64,000 bases of DNA from NCBI GenBank assembly GCA_963714205.1, contig CAVQNQ010000002.1, forward strand, positions 1,922,001 through 1,986,000, in the 5' to 3' direction. A program made the translations under genes and the position numbers. This DNA is from CAVQNQ01 sp963714205 (lineage in GTDB: Bacteria; Acidobacteriota; Terriglobia; Bryobacterales; Bryobacteraceae). The notes under the pieces are model-generated. The model was not told the DNA's origin and made no database searches. It saw nothing but the letters and a program-made list of their open reading frames with translations. Position 1 is the stretch's first letter. Every line of letters starts with the position of its first letter. This document shows positions 1 to 8,831 of the stretch, one piece after another.

Positions 1-203
1 GTTTCCGCTTCTCCGCGCAGGGCATTATAATTGGCCACTTTCCACGCCATGCGCGCGTAACTGGCCACGAATCCGAACAGGGAAAAACAGCCGAGGAGAG
101 CCAGCGCCAAAACCGTATACACGGCTTGTTGGGGGATATGAACGCGTCGAAGGCGGCCGTGCAGCGAATGCGCCAGCACGACCACGAAATATTCCTGCTT
201 CAT
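1..203 (-). CDS. N-terminus of membrane-anchored M23-peptidase-like protein (partial)
   Basis: The reverse strand reads from an ATG at 203 through the window edge without a stop (67 codons visible). The product begins MKQEYFVVVLAHSLHGRLRR, followed by a single hydrophobic segment around residues 27-50 and then a polar stretch. This short basic head plus one membrane anchor resembles the N-terminus of acidobacterial cell-wall M23 (LysM/peptidoglycan DD-endopeptidase-like) proteins, which act in the periplasm. The catalytic domain is outside the window, so the family is a guess; that it is a membrane-anchored protein is better supported. It is divergent from the ABC permease gene at 378. Confidence 0.5.
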   Translation of the reverse strand, partial: MKQEYFVVVLAHSLHGRLRRVHIPQQAVYTVLALALLGCFSLFGFVASYARMAWKVANYNALRGEAE

Positions 204-377
204 AGTCTTCTCCGCCCGGACCTTTTAGATTCGGCTCGTCACTGCGCCGGGGTCCGGTGGGGCTATTTTGACTTCAGATTGGCGAATCACGGAATATAGC
301 AGCCCGGCTAGCTCCGTGTCAACCCCCTCCATGCGCTTGCAAGTTATTGACTGACTTGGTATTGTTCAAATTCAACA

Positions 378-1184
378 GTGTCAAAGCGACTTCCTGGAAC
401 CTTATTTCTGCGGAATTTGATCGAGCGGCGCAGCCTGCTGTTCCAACTCGTGCGGCGCGATTTCGAGCAACGCTTCGTGGGTTCCGCCATGGGTTGGATC
501 TGGGGATTGGTTCATCCTCTGGTGCTGCTGCTCAGCTGGATTTTTGTATTCCAGATCTGCTTGCGGATTTCCCCGCCCGAGGGCGTGCGCAATTACCCGC
601 TCTTTATTTTCGCCGGCATGCTGCCGTGGGGGCTGTTCAGCGAGACCGTGCAGCGCTCGGCCTCGAGCCTGCTGGATCAGGCCAGCCTGATCACCAAAAC
701 GGTTTTTCCCTCCGAGATCGTCCCGGTTTCCGTGTTCCTCTCGACGCTGATGAGCCACCTGCTCGCCCTGGCGCTCATGATCGCCGCCGCCGGCGTGTGG
801 GAGAACCAGGCCAGCGTTTTCCTGCTGCTGCTGCCTCTTTACATTTTCCTTATCGGCCTGTTCGCGGTAGGCCTGGGCTGGATCGTGGCCAGCCTGCATG
901 TATTTCTGCGGGACACCGCGCAGATGCTCACCGTGGTGCTGACCTTCTGGTTCTGGCTGACCCCCATTTTCATCTCCGAGAAGCAGTTTCCTCGCTGGGC
1001 GCATTTCGTGCTGGTGGCTAATCCGATGTACTACCTGGTGCGCGGCTACCGTGCCGTTCTGCTCGGCTCGGCGGCGCCCGATGCGCGCGACCTGGCGATC
1101 GCGGCCTGCTACGGAGCGGGGGTCTTCTGCCTGGGCGGCCTGTTTTTCCGCCACATGAAACGCGGGTTTGCCGACGTGCTGTGA
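378..1184 (+). CDS. ABC-2 type permease, polysaccharide/O-antigen export (Wzm/TagG-like)
   Basis: The 268-residue product is the usual size for Wzm/TagG/RfbA permeases, which pair with a Wzt ATPase to move lipid-linked polysaccharide across the inner membrane. About six hydrophobic segments are visible, with the family landmarks LVRRDFEQRFVGSAMGWIWG near the N-terminus (amphipathic gate helix) and FWFWLTPIFI plus NPMYYLVRGYR in the C-terminal half. The start is a GTG at 378 without a clear ribosome site; it gives the expected N-terminal length. No ATPase partner is adjacent in the window, so the partner must be upstream or elsewhere. Confidence 0.85.
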   Translation: MSKRLPGTLFLRNLIERRSLLFQLVRRDFEQRFVGSAMGWIWGLVHPLVLLLSWIFVFQICLRISPPEGVRNYPLFIFAGMLPWGLFSETVQRSASSLLDQASLITKTVFPSEIVPVSVFLSTLMSHLLALALMIAAAGVWENQASVFLLLLPLYIFLIGLFAVGLGWIVASLHVFLRDTAQMLTVVLTFWFWLTPIFISEKQFPRWAHFVLVANPMYYLVRGYRAVLLGSAAPDARDLAIAACYGAGVFCLGGLFFRHMKRGFADVL

Positions 1185-1199
1185 TCCCTACGGGCGGCT

Positions 1200-2665
1200 T
1201 CACAGCAGCGGCATGATCTCGCCGGGCGACCGCGGCAGCGTCAATTCGAGCTTGGCATAGAACGCCGTGATGGGATCCTGGGTATCTCGCAGTCTTTCCG
1301 CCAAACCTCTCAGGGCCGGCGCCATCCCGGCCTGGCCCACGAGCATGTTGACGGGCAGAAACCACTCGATGGCGTTTTCGGACTGGAAGCGGTTCTGGTT
1401 CAGGTAATCGAGCTCGGCGGAGGCCACCAGGTCGCGATCGGATTCGGCGCTGACCAGGCTGAACAACTCGCCGAAGACACCGACCTTTTCGCGGAAGTAT
1501 TCGGCGGGCGTGGCGCCGCCGCCTTCCTTCCACGCCGCCATGGCGGAGAGGAAATCGCGCAGCTTGACGCGGAACTCGGTGCTCTGTAGATAACTGCTGG
1601 AACGGGGCGTCGAATTCTCGCCGAAAAACAGCGCTTGGAACTGATCGCGAATGGCCCGGCAATCGGCGTCCTGGCAGGGCTGGTCCAATTTGACCTTGCC
1701 CTCGACCGAGGAAGCCACCGTCTCATCCGGTTTGATCGGCTCTACCGGGGGAATTTCGAGGACGTCGTTGAAGTACGAAACCACGCTGCCGACGCGTTGT
1801 TGCGCAGGCGAGTTGGCCGCCAATCCGAAGGTTTGGCCAGCCGGCTCGGCCAGGTCGTCATCGGCGCAGCGCTTCCCCGTGAGGTTATTGACCAGGTATA
1901 GGCGGAATCCCTCGATCAGCGGCAGCGGTGAAATCTGCCGGCGCCGGCACTCCGCCACCAGTGCCTGGACCTGGGCGGCAGCCTGCTCGGAGGCGCTGAA
2001 GGAGCGGTCGTCGCCGGAGAGCCGCCCAGCGCGCCGGCAAAACCGGTCGCGAGGGATTGGAAGTCGTCGTCTTTCACTTTGGCGCCGGCGATGGCCAGTG
2101 CGGCTGGCCCGATTTCGACGGCCGAGGTGAGCGTGCCGGTGAGGCGGGCCAGCAGCCGGACCGGCTCGCCCTTGCGGATTTCCTCGGCCGTGAATGTTTC
2201 CGCGGCCACCCGGCCGAGCACGCTGTAGTAGCGGCTGATATCGTAGACTAGCAAGTCCTCGCAGGCGACTGGCGGAGGGTGAGGCGATCCCAGGTCGAGG
2301 AACATCTGGCGCGCCCGGTGGCCATCCAGAGGGAGCATGGCTTCGATGGCGCGCAGGCGCAGCGAGAGGCCGTCCAATTCCTGCTCGTAAGCGCGGTTGA
2401 TAAACCCCACCGCGTAGCCCGGAGGATTCACCCCGGCGTGGCGCTTGAAAGGCTGCTGCGCTTCGGCGGCCCGCTGGTAGGCCTGGCCGAGCAATTCGAT
2501 CTTACGTTCAGGCGAGAGCTTCGCGAAGCCGGCGATGCGGATCAGCCCGTCGGCCGCGAATTCGCCGGGCAGGGAGCGCGCCTGGTCGATCAGGCCGTCG
2601 ATTTCCGATGGAGGCGCGGCAGCCGCCTGGACGAGGCAAGCCAGGAGTGCGGCAACAATTCGCAT
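1200..2665 (-). CDS. secreted hypothetical protein, interrupted by a frameshift near 2025
   Basis: The reverse strand encodes a signal peptide (MRIVAALLACLVQAAA) and an alpha-helical protein of about 488 residues, in two frames. The first frame (2665 to about 2025) ends in a nonsense tail after FAGALGG. The second frame takes over at once with LSGDDRSFSASEQAAAQVQA and runs to the stop at 1200. Inserting one base in the GGCGGCTCTCC run restores a single reading frame, so this is one gene with a one-base deletion, real or technical. I do not recognise a family. The first half has a domain counting residents such as YAVGFINRAYEQELDGLSLR; no enzymatic motif is visible. Confidence 0.6.
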
Positions 2666-2737
2666 GGGATTTGAAAGCTATTTTAGCGTGCGGCGCCCGG
2701 ACGGTGCGCGGCGGCGCCAGGGGCGGCTATGCGGAGG

Positions 2738-2926
2738 CTAGCTGGTAGCCACCGCGGCGGCGTTGGAAAGCTGGGCGTTGCCGTTGTTCCAGATCGCGTT
2801 CACGGCGGGCCGCCCCGCTCCCAGCAGCGCCATGCAGGCGATCGCGATGAAGGTCATGAGCAGAGAGTACTCAATCAGATCCTGGCCGTTGTCTTCATGA
2901 AGAAACCCGCCCATCCGCTTTGCCAT
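2738..2926 (-). CDS. Flp/Fap-type IVb pilin
   Basis: This 62-residue protein has the signature of Flp pilins: a short basic leader, the prepilin processing motif G-QDLIEY, and one hydrophobic helix (SLLMTFIAIACMALLGAG). Prepilin peptidase would cut after the Gly and methylate the new N-terminus; the mature subunit is assembled by a Tad secretion machine into thin adhesion pili. No tad/cpa/rcp genes are in the window, so this is an orphan pilin gene here, which is frequent in this phylum. Start ATG at 2926. Confidence 0.88.
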   Translation of the reverse strand: MAKRMGGFLHEDNGQDLIEYSLLMTFIAIACMALLGAGRPAVNAIWNNGNAQLSNAAAVATS

Positions 2927-3593
2927 GGCTGGCCTCCACGTCTATTACAACCGATCGGCCCGATGTTGTGCAAGAGCGGCGGCCGATTTACCCGATTCCG
3001 CGCCGTTCCGTGCCCGAAAACGTGCCCCAGGATGCGCTTGGCGGCCGAGAAGTTAGCCTAGATTAACGGCGGGGAGTTATCCGGAGTTAGTAACTTACAA
3101 TTACCGCCCGCGAAGGGATAAAGAGAATGAGGTGTTGGAGCGCACCTCGCGGCCGTGCCAGCCCCCGTTATTGACCCACGTTTGTAAACGGGGTGGGTGT
3201 CCCCCGGGCGCCATCAGGCTTCTCCCTCGGCGGCTCGGCCACCAGGAGCTTGCTCACCGGCGCATGATAACCGAGTCGGACCCCCTATTTTGATAATGTT
3301 GGATCAAAATAGGTGGACCGGCACCCGATCGCAGACACGCTCCAAAGGAATCATATCACAGGGCTGTGCAATTCGAGAAGATATTCAGCCGTTTCTCCGG
3401 CGCAACCGGCGCTTCCTAAGCGGATCGGCGCCCGGGCCTCCCAACTTTGCGGGCGGGCAGCGCTCCCGGCGTGGAGGCCTGGCCCTCCAGGCGCCTCTCG
3501 CGGCAACGGTGCCGGCACCCCCAAGCGCCGGCTGCCCACCCTTGTGTTCGGGGCGTAATGGACATACAGTGAAAGCGAAGGACGGGATATCAG
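2927..3593. other. 667-bp intergenic region without a convincing gene
   Basis: No open frame here has a plausible protein. The left part (2927-3060) is the promoter side of the Flp pilin gene. The middle holds a short CCCCGTT/AACGGGG stem (3163-3193) and a perfect 11-bp inverted repeat (3284-3313). The right part up to 3593 is GC-rich with several short inverted repeats and leads into the TIG-domain gene. It could be the relic of a small mobile element, but no transposase remnant was recognised. Confidence 0.5.
3284..3313. repeat. perfect 11-bp inverted repeat with 8-nt loop
   Basis: CCTATTTTGAT (3284-3294) is the exact reverse complement of ATCAAAATAGG (3303-3313). Further pairing with two mismatches extends outward to 3277 and 3320. 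It is AT-rich inside GC-rich DNA. It could be an operator for a dimeric regulator, or the end of a mobile element; it is not followed by a T-run, so an intrinsic terminator is unlikely. Confidence 0.6.
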
Positions 3594-3941
3594 ATGAAAC
3601 TGTCTTTTGTGATTGCACTGGTGCTGGCCGCGAGTTTCGCGGGCTACGCGCAACAGGCGATGCCTCGCATGACGTCGGTCGATCCGGGGAACGGGAAGGC
3701 GGGAGACGTAATAGCCGTGTCCGGTGAAAACCTTCAAAAAGCCATGGTTGCCAAAGTCTACCTGACCGACGGCAAGAACGACGTTCAAGTGGAATTGGTG
3801 GATCAGTCCGAGACCGGCATCAAGTTCAAGATCCCGGCGTCGGTGAAGGCTCCGGCGCGGCTGGCGCTCATGGTTCTAACCGCTGGAAAGGACGCCAAGT
3901 ACATCGAACAGCCCGTCAAGCTGCAGATCGACGAGCAATAA
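3594..3941 (+). CDS. small secreted IPT/TIG-domain protein
   Basis: The 115-residue product has a signal peptide (MKLSFVIALVLAASFAGYAQ) and one IPT/TIG immunoglobulin-like fold: MTSVDPGNGKAGDVIAVSGENL at the start of the fold matches the common 'P..G..GT.VTI.G..L' pattern, followed by alternating strands to the C-terminus. TIG domains are found in exported binding proteins; a single free domain like this probably works in the periplasm or at the cell surface. The binding target is unknown. A purine-rich stretch (GGACGGGAT) lies just upstream of the ATG. It converges with the TPR gene. Confidence 0.75.
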   Translation: MKLSFVIALVLAASFAGYAQQAMPRMTSVDPGNGKAGDVIAVSGENLQKAMVAKVYLTDGKNDVQVELVDQSETGIKFKIPASVKAPARLALMVLTAGKDAKYIEQPVKLQIDEQ

Positions 3942-3960
3942 CGGATCGTGCGGGCTCGCC

Positions 3961-5127
3961 CTACAGGCGTTGATACGGGGCCGTGAGATATTTTCTGGAT
4001 TCCTGTGCCGCTTCGGCCTGCGGCGCATAGGCGATGCCTTTTTTGTACGCCTCCAGCGCCTGTTGGCGGCGGTGGGTCATGTCGTAGATCTGGCCCATGC
4101 GCAGATAGGCGTAAGCCCCGGTGTTCAGGTCCACCCGGTCGCCGGCCTCGGCTACCAGTTGCAAATGCGCCAGAGCATGGTCCAGATCCCGGTACCAGAA
4201 TTCAATGGTGCCCTCCTGAAAATAGATCTTTTCCCAGGGGACGCGGTCGTACCCGGGAGCGTGGCGGGACTTGAGCCGCGCAATCTCCTCGACCGCCGCC
4301 AAGGCGTTTTGCTTATCCCCCGCCATGCTGTACATCTGCGAAAGCTCCAGCCTTAGCAGAAAATTTCTGGGAAAGCGCGCAATGAGATCGTCGATCAGCG
4401 GAATGGCTTTGCGCGGCTGGTTTTCCCTGCGGTAGAGCGCGCCCAGGAAGATCTCGGCTTCCACGCGGTCGAGGTTTCCGTGCGCCGCCACTTCCTGCAC
4501 CGTGCGGACGCCCCTCTCCTTGTCGCCGCGGATTCCGATCATGAACCCCAGCAGCCGGTAGGCCAGCGGGAGACTGCCCACGACGTAATCGTCCAGCCCG
4601 CTCACCATGCGCGCGTCGATGTTCCGGGGATCGAGCTCGGTGACGCGGTCATGGCACCGGCGCGCTTCGGTGGCATCGCGCAGGGAATCGCGCCAGGCCT
4701 TCTTGACCACCCAATAGTAGTTCGAGCGCAAGCCATAGGCGATGCCAAGGGCATAGAGCGCGGCCGTATCGTTGGGGTTGCGCCGCAAGCGCTCCTGGCA
4801 CAGGCTCATGGATCGGGCCACCTCATCCAGGAAGCGCTTTTCGATTTCCGCCGTGGGATTCAGCTTGGGCCGCCGCAGAAATGAGTTCGCGCCGGAAACC
4901 AGTTCGCTTTCGAGAGCGCCGTCCCGGTACATCTCGCGGAAGACCAGCGCCTCGGCCAAATGGTTGTGAAGATCGGGAACGTTGGGATTTTGCGCGATGG
5001 CCTGATCGAAATCGGCGATGGCTTCGTCGTACTCGAGGTTATAGAAGTGGTCGTACCCCGAGCTCACCAGGGCGTCCTGGCCCGCCAGAGGCAACCAAAA
5101 CAGCATACCCAGCGCGAGAGTCCTCAC
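3961..5127 (-). CDS. secreted TPR-repeat protein
   Basis: The 388-residue product starts with a signal-like segment (MRTLALGMLFWLPLAGQ) and continues with repeated 34-residue helix pairs typical of tetratricopeptide repeats, e.g. the stretch around DEAIADFDQAIAQNPNVPDL at the N-terminus and QQALEAYKKGIAYAPQAEAA at the C-terminus. TPR proteins act as scaffolds for protein contacts. No catalytic motif is visible and the partner is unknown. Its start lies 9 bases downstream of the queG stop, so it is probably the last gene of the MutS-like/queG/TPR transcription unit. Confidence 0.75.
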   Translation of the reverse strand: MRTLALGMLFWLPLAGQDALVSSGYDHFYNLEYDEAIADFDQAIAQNPNVPDLHNHLAEALVFREMYRDGALESELVSGANSFLRRPKLNPTAEIEKRFLDEVARSMSLCQERLRRNPNDTAALYALGIAYGLRSNYYWVVKKAWRDSLRDATEARRCHDRVTELDPRNIDARMVSGLDDYVVGSLPLAYRLLGFMIGIRGDKERGVRTVQEVAAHGNLDRVEAEIFLGALYRRENQPRKAIPLIDDLIARFPRNFLLRLELSQMYSMAGDKQNALAAVEEIARLKSRHAPGYDRVPWEKIYFQEGTIEFWYRDLDHALAHLQLVAEAGDRVDLNTGAYAYLRMGQIYDMTHRRQQALEAYKKGIAYAPQAEAAQESRKYLTAPYQRL

Positions 5128-5136
5128 ACCTTTATT

Positions 5137-6177
5137 TTATTTTAAGTTCTCGAGAGCGCGGCTCGCATGTTCGGCGACCATGGGATCGCGCGAACACGCC
5201 AGTTTTTCGAGGGGCGGGCGGAATTTCGCGAGACCGCTGTTCCCCATGGCCACCGCCACGTTGCGGAGGAATCCGGCGTAGCGGGCGCGGGTCACCGGGG
5301 TGCTTTCGAACATGGCGCGGAACTCGGCTTCCGTGAGGGAGGCCAGCATTTCGAGCGGCGGCGCGAACTCGCGCGGCTGCCAGGCCGGCTCGACCGATTG
5401 CGGCGCGCGGCGGTTCCACGGGCAGACGTCCTGGCAAATGTCGCACCCGAATACGTGCCGTCCCATAGCGGTGCGATGCGGGTCGGGGATTGTGCCGCGC
5501 AGTTCGATGGTGAAGTAGGAGATGCACAGGCGCGCATCGAGCGTGTAGCCGAGCGGGCCCGGCACCAGCGCCCGAGTGGGGCAGGCGTCGATGCAGCGGC
5601 GGCAGGTCCCGCAGCGATCGCGAGGCGGAGCGTCCTCCGGGCCGGGCTCGATGTCGAGCGAAACCAGCAGTTCTCCCAGGAAGAACCACGAGCCGCCCTG
5701 CTGGTTGATGAGGCAGGTGTTCTTGCCGATCCAACCCAGCCCCGCCTGGCGCGCGTAGGAGCGCTCGAGCAGCGGCGCCGTATCGACGCAAATCTTGGAT
5801 TCGTACCCGGCGCCGCCCGAGGCGCGCAATCCGGCGTCGAGCCGCTCGAGGCCGCGCCGCAGCACGCGGTGATAATCGTCGCCCCAGGCATAGCGCGAGA
5901 TCCAGGCGCGTTCCTCGTCATTGAATTCGGTCGAGCGCGGCCAGGCGGTGTTGTACAGCTTGCCCACCACGATGACGGATCGCGCGGAGGCCAGCAGGTG
6001 GCGCGGATCGTCGCGGAGTTCGGCGCGGCGATCCGCCAGATAGCGCATCTCCCCCGCGAATCCGGCGGCGGCCCAGGCCTGGTACCAGGCGCGTTCGCGG
6101 ACCGGCTCGGCGCGCGCCACGCCCGCCAGCTCGAAGCCGCACGCGCGGGCCCGCTCGCGAATCTCCGCGGCCGTCAA
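5137..6177 (-). CDS. queG: epoxyqueuosine reductase QueG
   Basis: QueG performs the last step of queuosine synthesis, reducing epoxyqueuosine at the wobble base of tRNA with cobalamin and two [4Fe-4S] clusters. Both clusters are visible: CGTCRRCIDACPTRAL and CDICQDVCPWNR. VDTAPLLERSYA holds the conserved active-site Asp region, and the C-terminal HEAT-like helices are present. I chose the TTG at 6177 (product LTAAEIRERARACGFELAGV), which overlaps the TGA of the upstream MutS-like gene as TTGA and gives 346 residues, the family length. The open frame extends further upstream but only antisense-like sequence is gained. The TPR gene follows directly. Confidence 0.92.
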   Translation of the reverse strand: MTAAEIRERARACGFELAGVARAEPVRERAWYQAWAAAGFAGEMRYLADRRAELRDDPRHLLASARSVIVVGKLYNTAWPRSTEFNDEERAWISRYAWGDDYHRVLRRGLERLDAGLRASGGAGYESKICVDTAPLLERSYARQAGLGWIGKNTCLINQQGGSWFFLGELLVSLDIEPGPEDAPPRDRCGTCRRCIDACPTRALVPGPLGYTLDARLCISYFTIELRGTIPDPHRTAMGRHVFGCDICQDVCPWNRRAPQSVEPAWQPREFAPPLEMLASLTEAEFRAMFESTPVTRARYAGFLRNVAVAMGNSGLAKFRPPLEKLACSRDPMVAEHASRALENLK

Positions 6178-8015
6178 ATCTCCAGCCCCACGTGCCGCAT
6201 CAGCTCCAGGGCGTTGCTCTTGCGCACCACCCCGGGACGCATGACGTAATCGAACAGGATGCGGCCATTCTCGATGCGGTCCTCGAAATGCACATTGGCG
6301 GCCTGCCCGCCCATCGCTTCGGCGATCTCGGCCAGCGCCAGGTCGTGCGTGGTCACCAGGCCGATGGCGCCGCGCTCCACCAGTCCGCGCACCAGGGCCT
6401 CCGCGCCGATACGCCGGTCGTGCGAGTTGGTGCCGTGCAGGAATTCGTCGATCAGAAACAGGACCGGCGGCGGGCCCGCGGTCTGGTCCAGGATCTGGCG
6501 GATGCGCACGATTTCGGCGTAGAAGCGCGAGACGCCGTCTTGCAGAGAATCGGTCACGCGGATGGAGGCCCCCACCGCCAGCGGCGTGAGGCGCAGGCGC
6601 CGGGCGCGCACCGTGCCGCCGGCCAGGGCCAATACGGCATTCACACCCAGCGTGCGCAGCAGCGTGCTCTTGCCGGACATGTTCGAGCCGCTCACCACCA
6701 GCACGCGCAGCGGACCGCCGATGCGCACGTCGTTGCGGACCACGCGCTCCTCGGGAATCAAGGGATGCCCGATGCCCTCCGCCTCCAAACTCGCCGGCCC
6801 CTCTACCAGCGCCGGAAAAGGATCGGCGGGATGCTCGTAGGCGTGGCTGGCCAGCGAACAGAGCGCCTCGATCTGGCCCGCGGCGGTGAGCCAGCGCCGC
6901 ACCGCCGGACCGGAATAGCGGCGCCAATCTTCCACTTTGAGAGCCACATGGGCGGTCCAAAGAACGAACGGCTCGAGCACGCGCACCAGCACGTGATCGC
7001 GTGAATCGAGGTACTCGACCAGCCGGTTGAGATGCGCCAGCCGCCGGGAAGGCGGCACGGCATCGGCTTCGAGCGAGGCCCCCAGGCCGGCGAGCAGCGG
7101 AGAGACGAAGCGCTCGCGCTCCAGCCGCACGAGCACCTCCGCGAGCAGCCCCAGCTCATGGGCCGCTTCCTCGACGGCCGCCGCCACGCCGCCGATCGCG
7201 GCATGGGCGCGGTATAGGAACCAGGCGTTGGCCAGCAGCACAACCAGGAACCCGTCGCGCAAAAGCACGACGGCCGGCTCGGGAAGCGGCAGCACGCCGG
7301 CCGAGCGGAGCGCCAGCAGGACGGCCGCCACCGCGTCCGCCAATCCCAACGCGGTGTGTATCCAGATGCGCGCTCGGAGGGTTCCGCGTTTGAGGAGCGG
7401 CGGCGCTTCTCCCCAGGCCGCCAAGGACACGGGATCGACGCCGGTGCGCGCATCCTCCGCCACGATAGCGAGATCCTCCCGCAGATCCAGGCGCGGGCGC
7501 AACTCTTCGATGGCGGCCTGGCGCGCCCGCACGGTGGCCGGATCGGCCGGCGCCAGCAGCCATTGCGCCAGGGTGTCCTGGCCGATGTGCGTGCGGGCGG
7601 TGGAGATCAGCTCGAAGAGCGAGCCTTTGCCGAAGAGGTCCAGTTCGGCCGCGTAAAGGTGAGACGGCTGGCGATATTCCTCGCCCGTATCGCCGCGACC
7701 GGCCCAACGCCCCTCCAGGCGCGCCAGGGCGTTTTCGAAGAAGCGCGCCGCCCGCCTCTCTCTTTCGCGCTGGGCCAGCAGGCGGTCATGCAACACCACC
7801 AGAATCGCGAAGACTGCGATGGGCGCCAGCAGCCACACGATGGAGAGCGCGCGATCGACGAGCGCCAGCCAGACGATCGCGCCGCCGCACACAGCCGCCG
7901 AGAGCTTGGCATAGCCCATCCGGCGGTGTTGCCGCTCAATCGAGCCGAGGCGGGAGCGCCGTTGGTCCAGGAGCTGGGAATAGGTGAGATGGGGTTCCGC
8001 CATGGGCTTTCCCAT
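6174..8015 (-). CDS. membrane-anchored MutS-family ATPase
   Basis: The C-terminal third is a MutS ATPase domain: Walker A GSNMSGKSTLLRTLGVN, Walker B VLFLIDEFLHGTNS, and the downstream LVTTHDLAL signature. The N-terminal half lacks the mismatch-recognition domains I and II. Instead it has hydrophobic segments near residues 36-75 (AVCGGAIVWLALVDRALSIV and following) and another pair around 220-265, so this is the membrane-bound 'MutS domain V' type, whose function is not established. At 613 residues it is normal for that subgroup. A second ATG four codons downstream is an alternative start. Its stop overlaps the queG start (TTGA). Confidence 0.85.
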   Translation of the reverse strand: MGKPMAEPHLTYSQLLDQRRSRLGSIERQHRRMGYAKLSAAVCGGAIVWLALVDRALSIVWLLAPIAVFAILVVLHDRLLAQRERERRAARFFENALARLEGRWAGRGDTGEEYRQPSHLYAAELDLFGKGSLFELISTARTHIGQDTLAQWLLAPADPATVRARQAAIEELRPRLDLREDLAIVAEDARTGVDPVSLAAWGEAPPLLKRGTLRARIWIHTALGLADAVAAVLLALRSAGVLPLPEPAVVLLRDGFLVVLLANAWFLYRAHAAIGGVAAAVEEAAHELGLLAEVLVRLERERFVSPLLAGLGASLEADAVPPSRRLAHLNRLVEYLDSRDHVLVRVLEPFVLWTAHVALKVEDWRRYSGPAVRRWLTAAGQIEALCSLASHAYEHPADPFPALVEGPASLEAEGIGHPLIPEERVVRNDVRIGGPLRVLVVSGSNMSGKSTLLRTLGVNAVLALAGGTVRARRLRLTPLAVGASIRVTDSLQDGVSRFYAEIVRIRQILDQTAGPPPVLFLIDEFLHGTNSHDRRIGAEALVRGLVERGAIGLVTTHDLALAEIAEAMGGQAANVHFEDRIENGRILFDYVMRPGVVRKSNALELMRHVGLEI

Positions 8016-8103
8016 TCTCTCCCGGAATGGGCCGGCGGAAAATAACGGGGGACGGGAGCAGACCGTCCCCCGGGAAGGAGATCAAGGCGTTAGTGAGCAG
8101 TCC

Positions 8104-8355
8104 TCAATCCGAAACTTGTCTGGAACGGCGGCCCAGGCACCCGAGCAGGATCAGACCGACGCCGCCCAGCATCAGGGCGGCGGCATCGTGTGCGGAGCCG
8201 GCGGAGACGCGCGAGGCGCCCGACAGGGGAGCCGCGCAAGCGGCGGCTGCCAGCGCCAGGGGGGCGAAACATCGGCTCAGCCGCGTGCTGAAGTTCGCTA
8301 GTTCGCGTCTCTGTTCCATCTGTTCCGATGATAAATCCAATTTCCCGTAAGTCAA
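8104..8355 (-). CDS. small predicted membrane protein, PEP-CTERM-like tail
   Basis: This 83-residue frame has a hydrophobic signal-like segment (FAPLALAAAACAAPLSG) and a C-terminal helix followed by basic residues (LMLGGVGLILLGCLGRRSRQ). That tail resembles the helix-plus-arginine end of exosortase sorting signals, but the Pro-Glu-Pro triplet is missing. An internal ATG at codon 12 is a possible start. Composition and position between divergent neighbours fit a real gene, but the evidence is limited. Confidence 0.4.
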   Translation of the reverse strand: MTYGKLDLSSEQMEQRRELANFSTRLSRCFAPLALAAAACAAPLSGASRVSAGSAHDAAALMLGGVGLILLGCLGRRSRQVSD

Positions 8356-8385
8356 ACAATTTAAAGGTACTAATGGCTCTACACG

Positions 8386-8418
8386 GGTACCTACGAGGTA
8401 CCGCCGGGGTACCGGTAC
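8386..8418. promoter_or_regulatory. phased GGTACC iterons upstream of nuoA
   Basis: The palindrome GGTACC occurs at 8386-8391, 8397-8402 and 8408-8413, exactly 11 bp apart, and is followed by a half copy GGTAC at 8414-8418. Another GGTAC lies at 8366-8370. The array ends 56 bases before the nuoA start and sits between divergent genes. One helical turn of spacing places the sites on one DNA face, which is what a cooperatively binding regulator would use. The protein that binds it is not known. Confidence 0.5.
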
Positions 8419-8474
8419 AGACCATCGGCTGCGCCCTCGTTTCTCTCGAAATCGACGCGTGTTATAGTGTTGCC

Positions 8475-8831
8475 ATGCCGAGCGACTATGTGCCGATTTT
8501 CATATTCCTGGGGGTCGCTATTTTATTCCCGGTGGTCTGTATCCTGCTCGCGAAACTGGTTCGCCCCGCCTCCCCGTTCCTCACCAAGCTGGAGGCCTAC
8601 GAGTGCGGCATCAAGGCGGCCTCGGATTCGCGCGGCCGCTACACGGTGCGGTTCTACATAGTCGCGATTTTATTCGTCATCTTCGATGTGGAAACCATCT
8701 TCCTCTTCCCCTGGGCGGTGCGTTATCGCACGCTGGGCTGGTTCGGGATCGCGGAAGTTGCGGTCTTCCTCGGCATCCTCATCGTGGGTTATATATGGGC
8801 CTACAAGAAAGGCGCCTTCGAGTGGGTTTGA
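8475..8831 (+). CDS. nuoA: NADH-quinone oxidoreductase subunit A
   Basis: NuoA is a small membrane subunit of complex I at the junction of the peripheral and membrane arms. The 118-residue product has three membrane helices and the family landmarks KLEAYECGI (in the loop after helix 1) and RFYIVAILFVIFDVETIFLFPWA across helix 2, with its conserved acidic residues. The ATG at 8475 gives the standard length; upstream codons are not conserved-looking. Unusually, nuoB and the rest of the operon do not follow; the next gene is a TIGR03437 protein overlapping the nuoA stop. Confidence 0.93.
   Translation: MPSDYVPIFIFLGVAILFPVVCILLAKLVRPASPFLTKLEAYECGIKAASDSRGRYTVRFYIVAILFVIFDVETIFLFPWAVRYRTLGWFGIAEVAVFLGILIVGYIWAYKKGAFEWV

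Noticed and set aside
5137..6960. 607-residue fusion extending queG upstream
   Set aside because: The upstream part is the wrong frame of the MutS-like gene; QueG is complete from the TTG at 6177.
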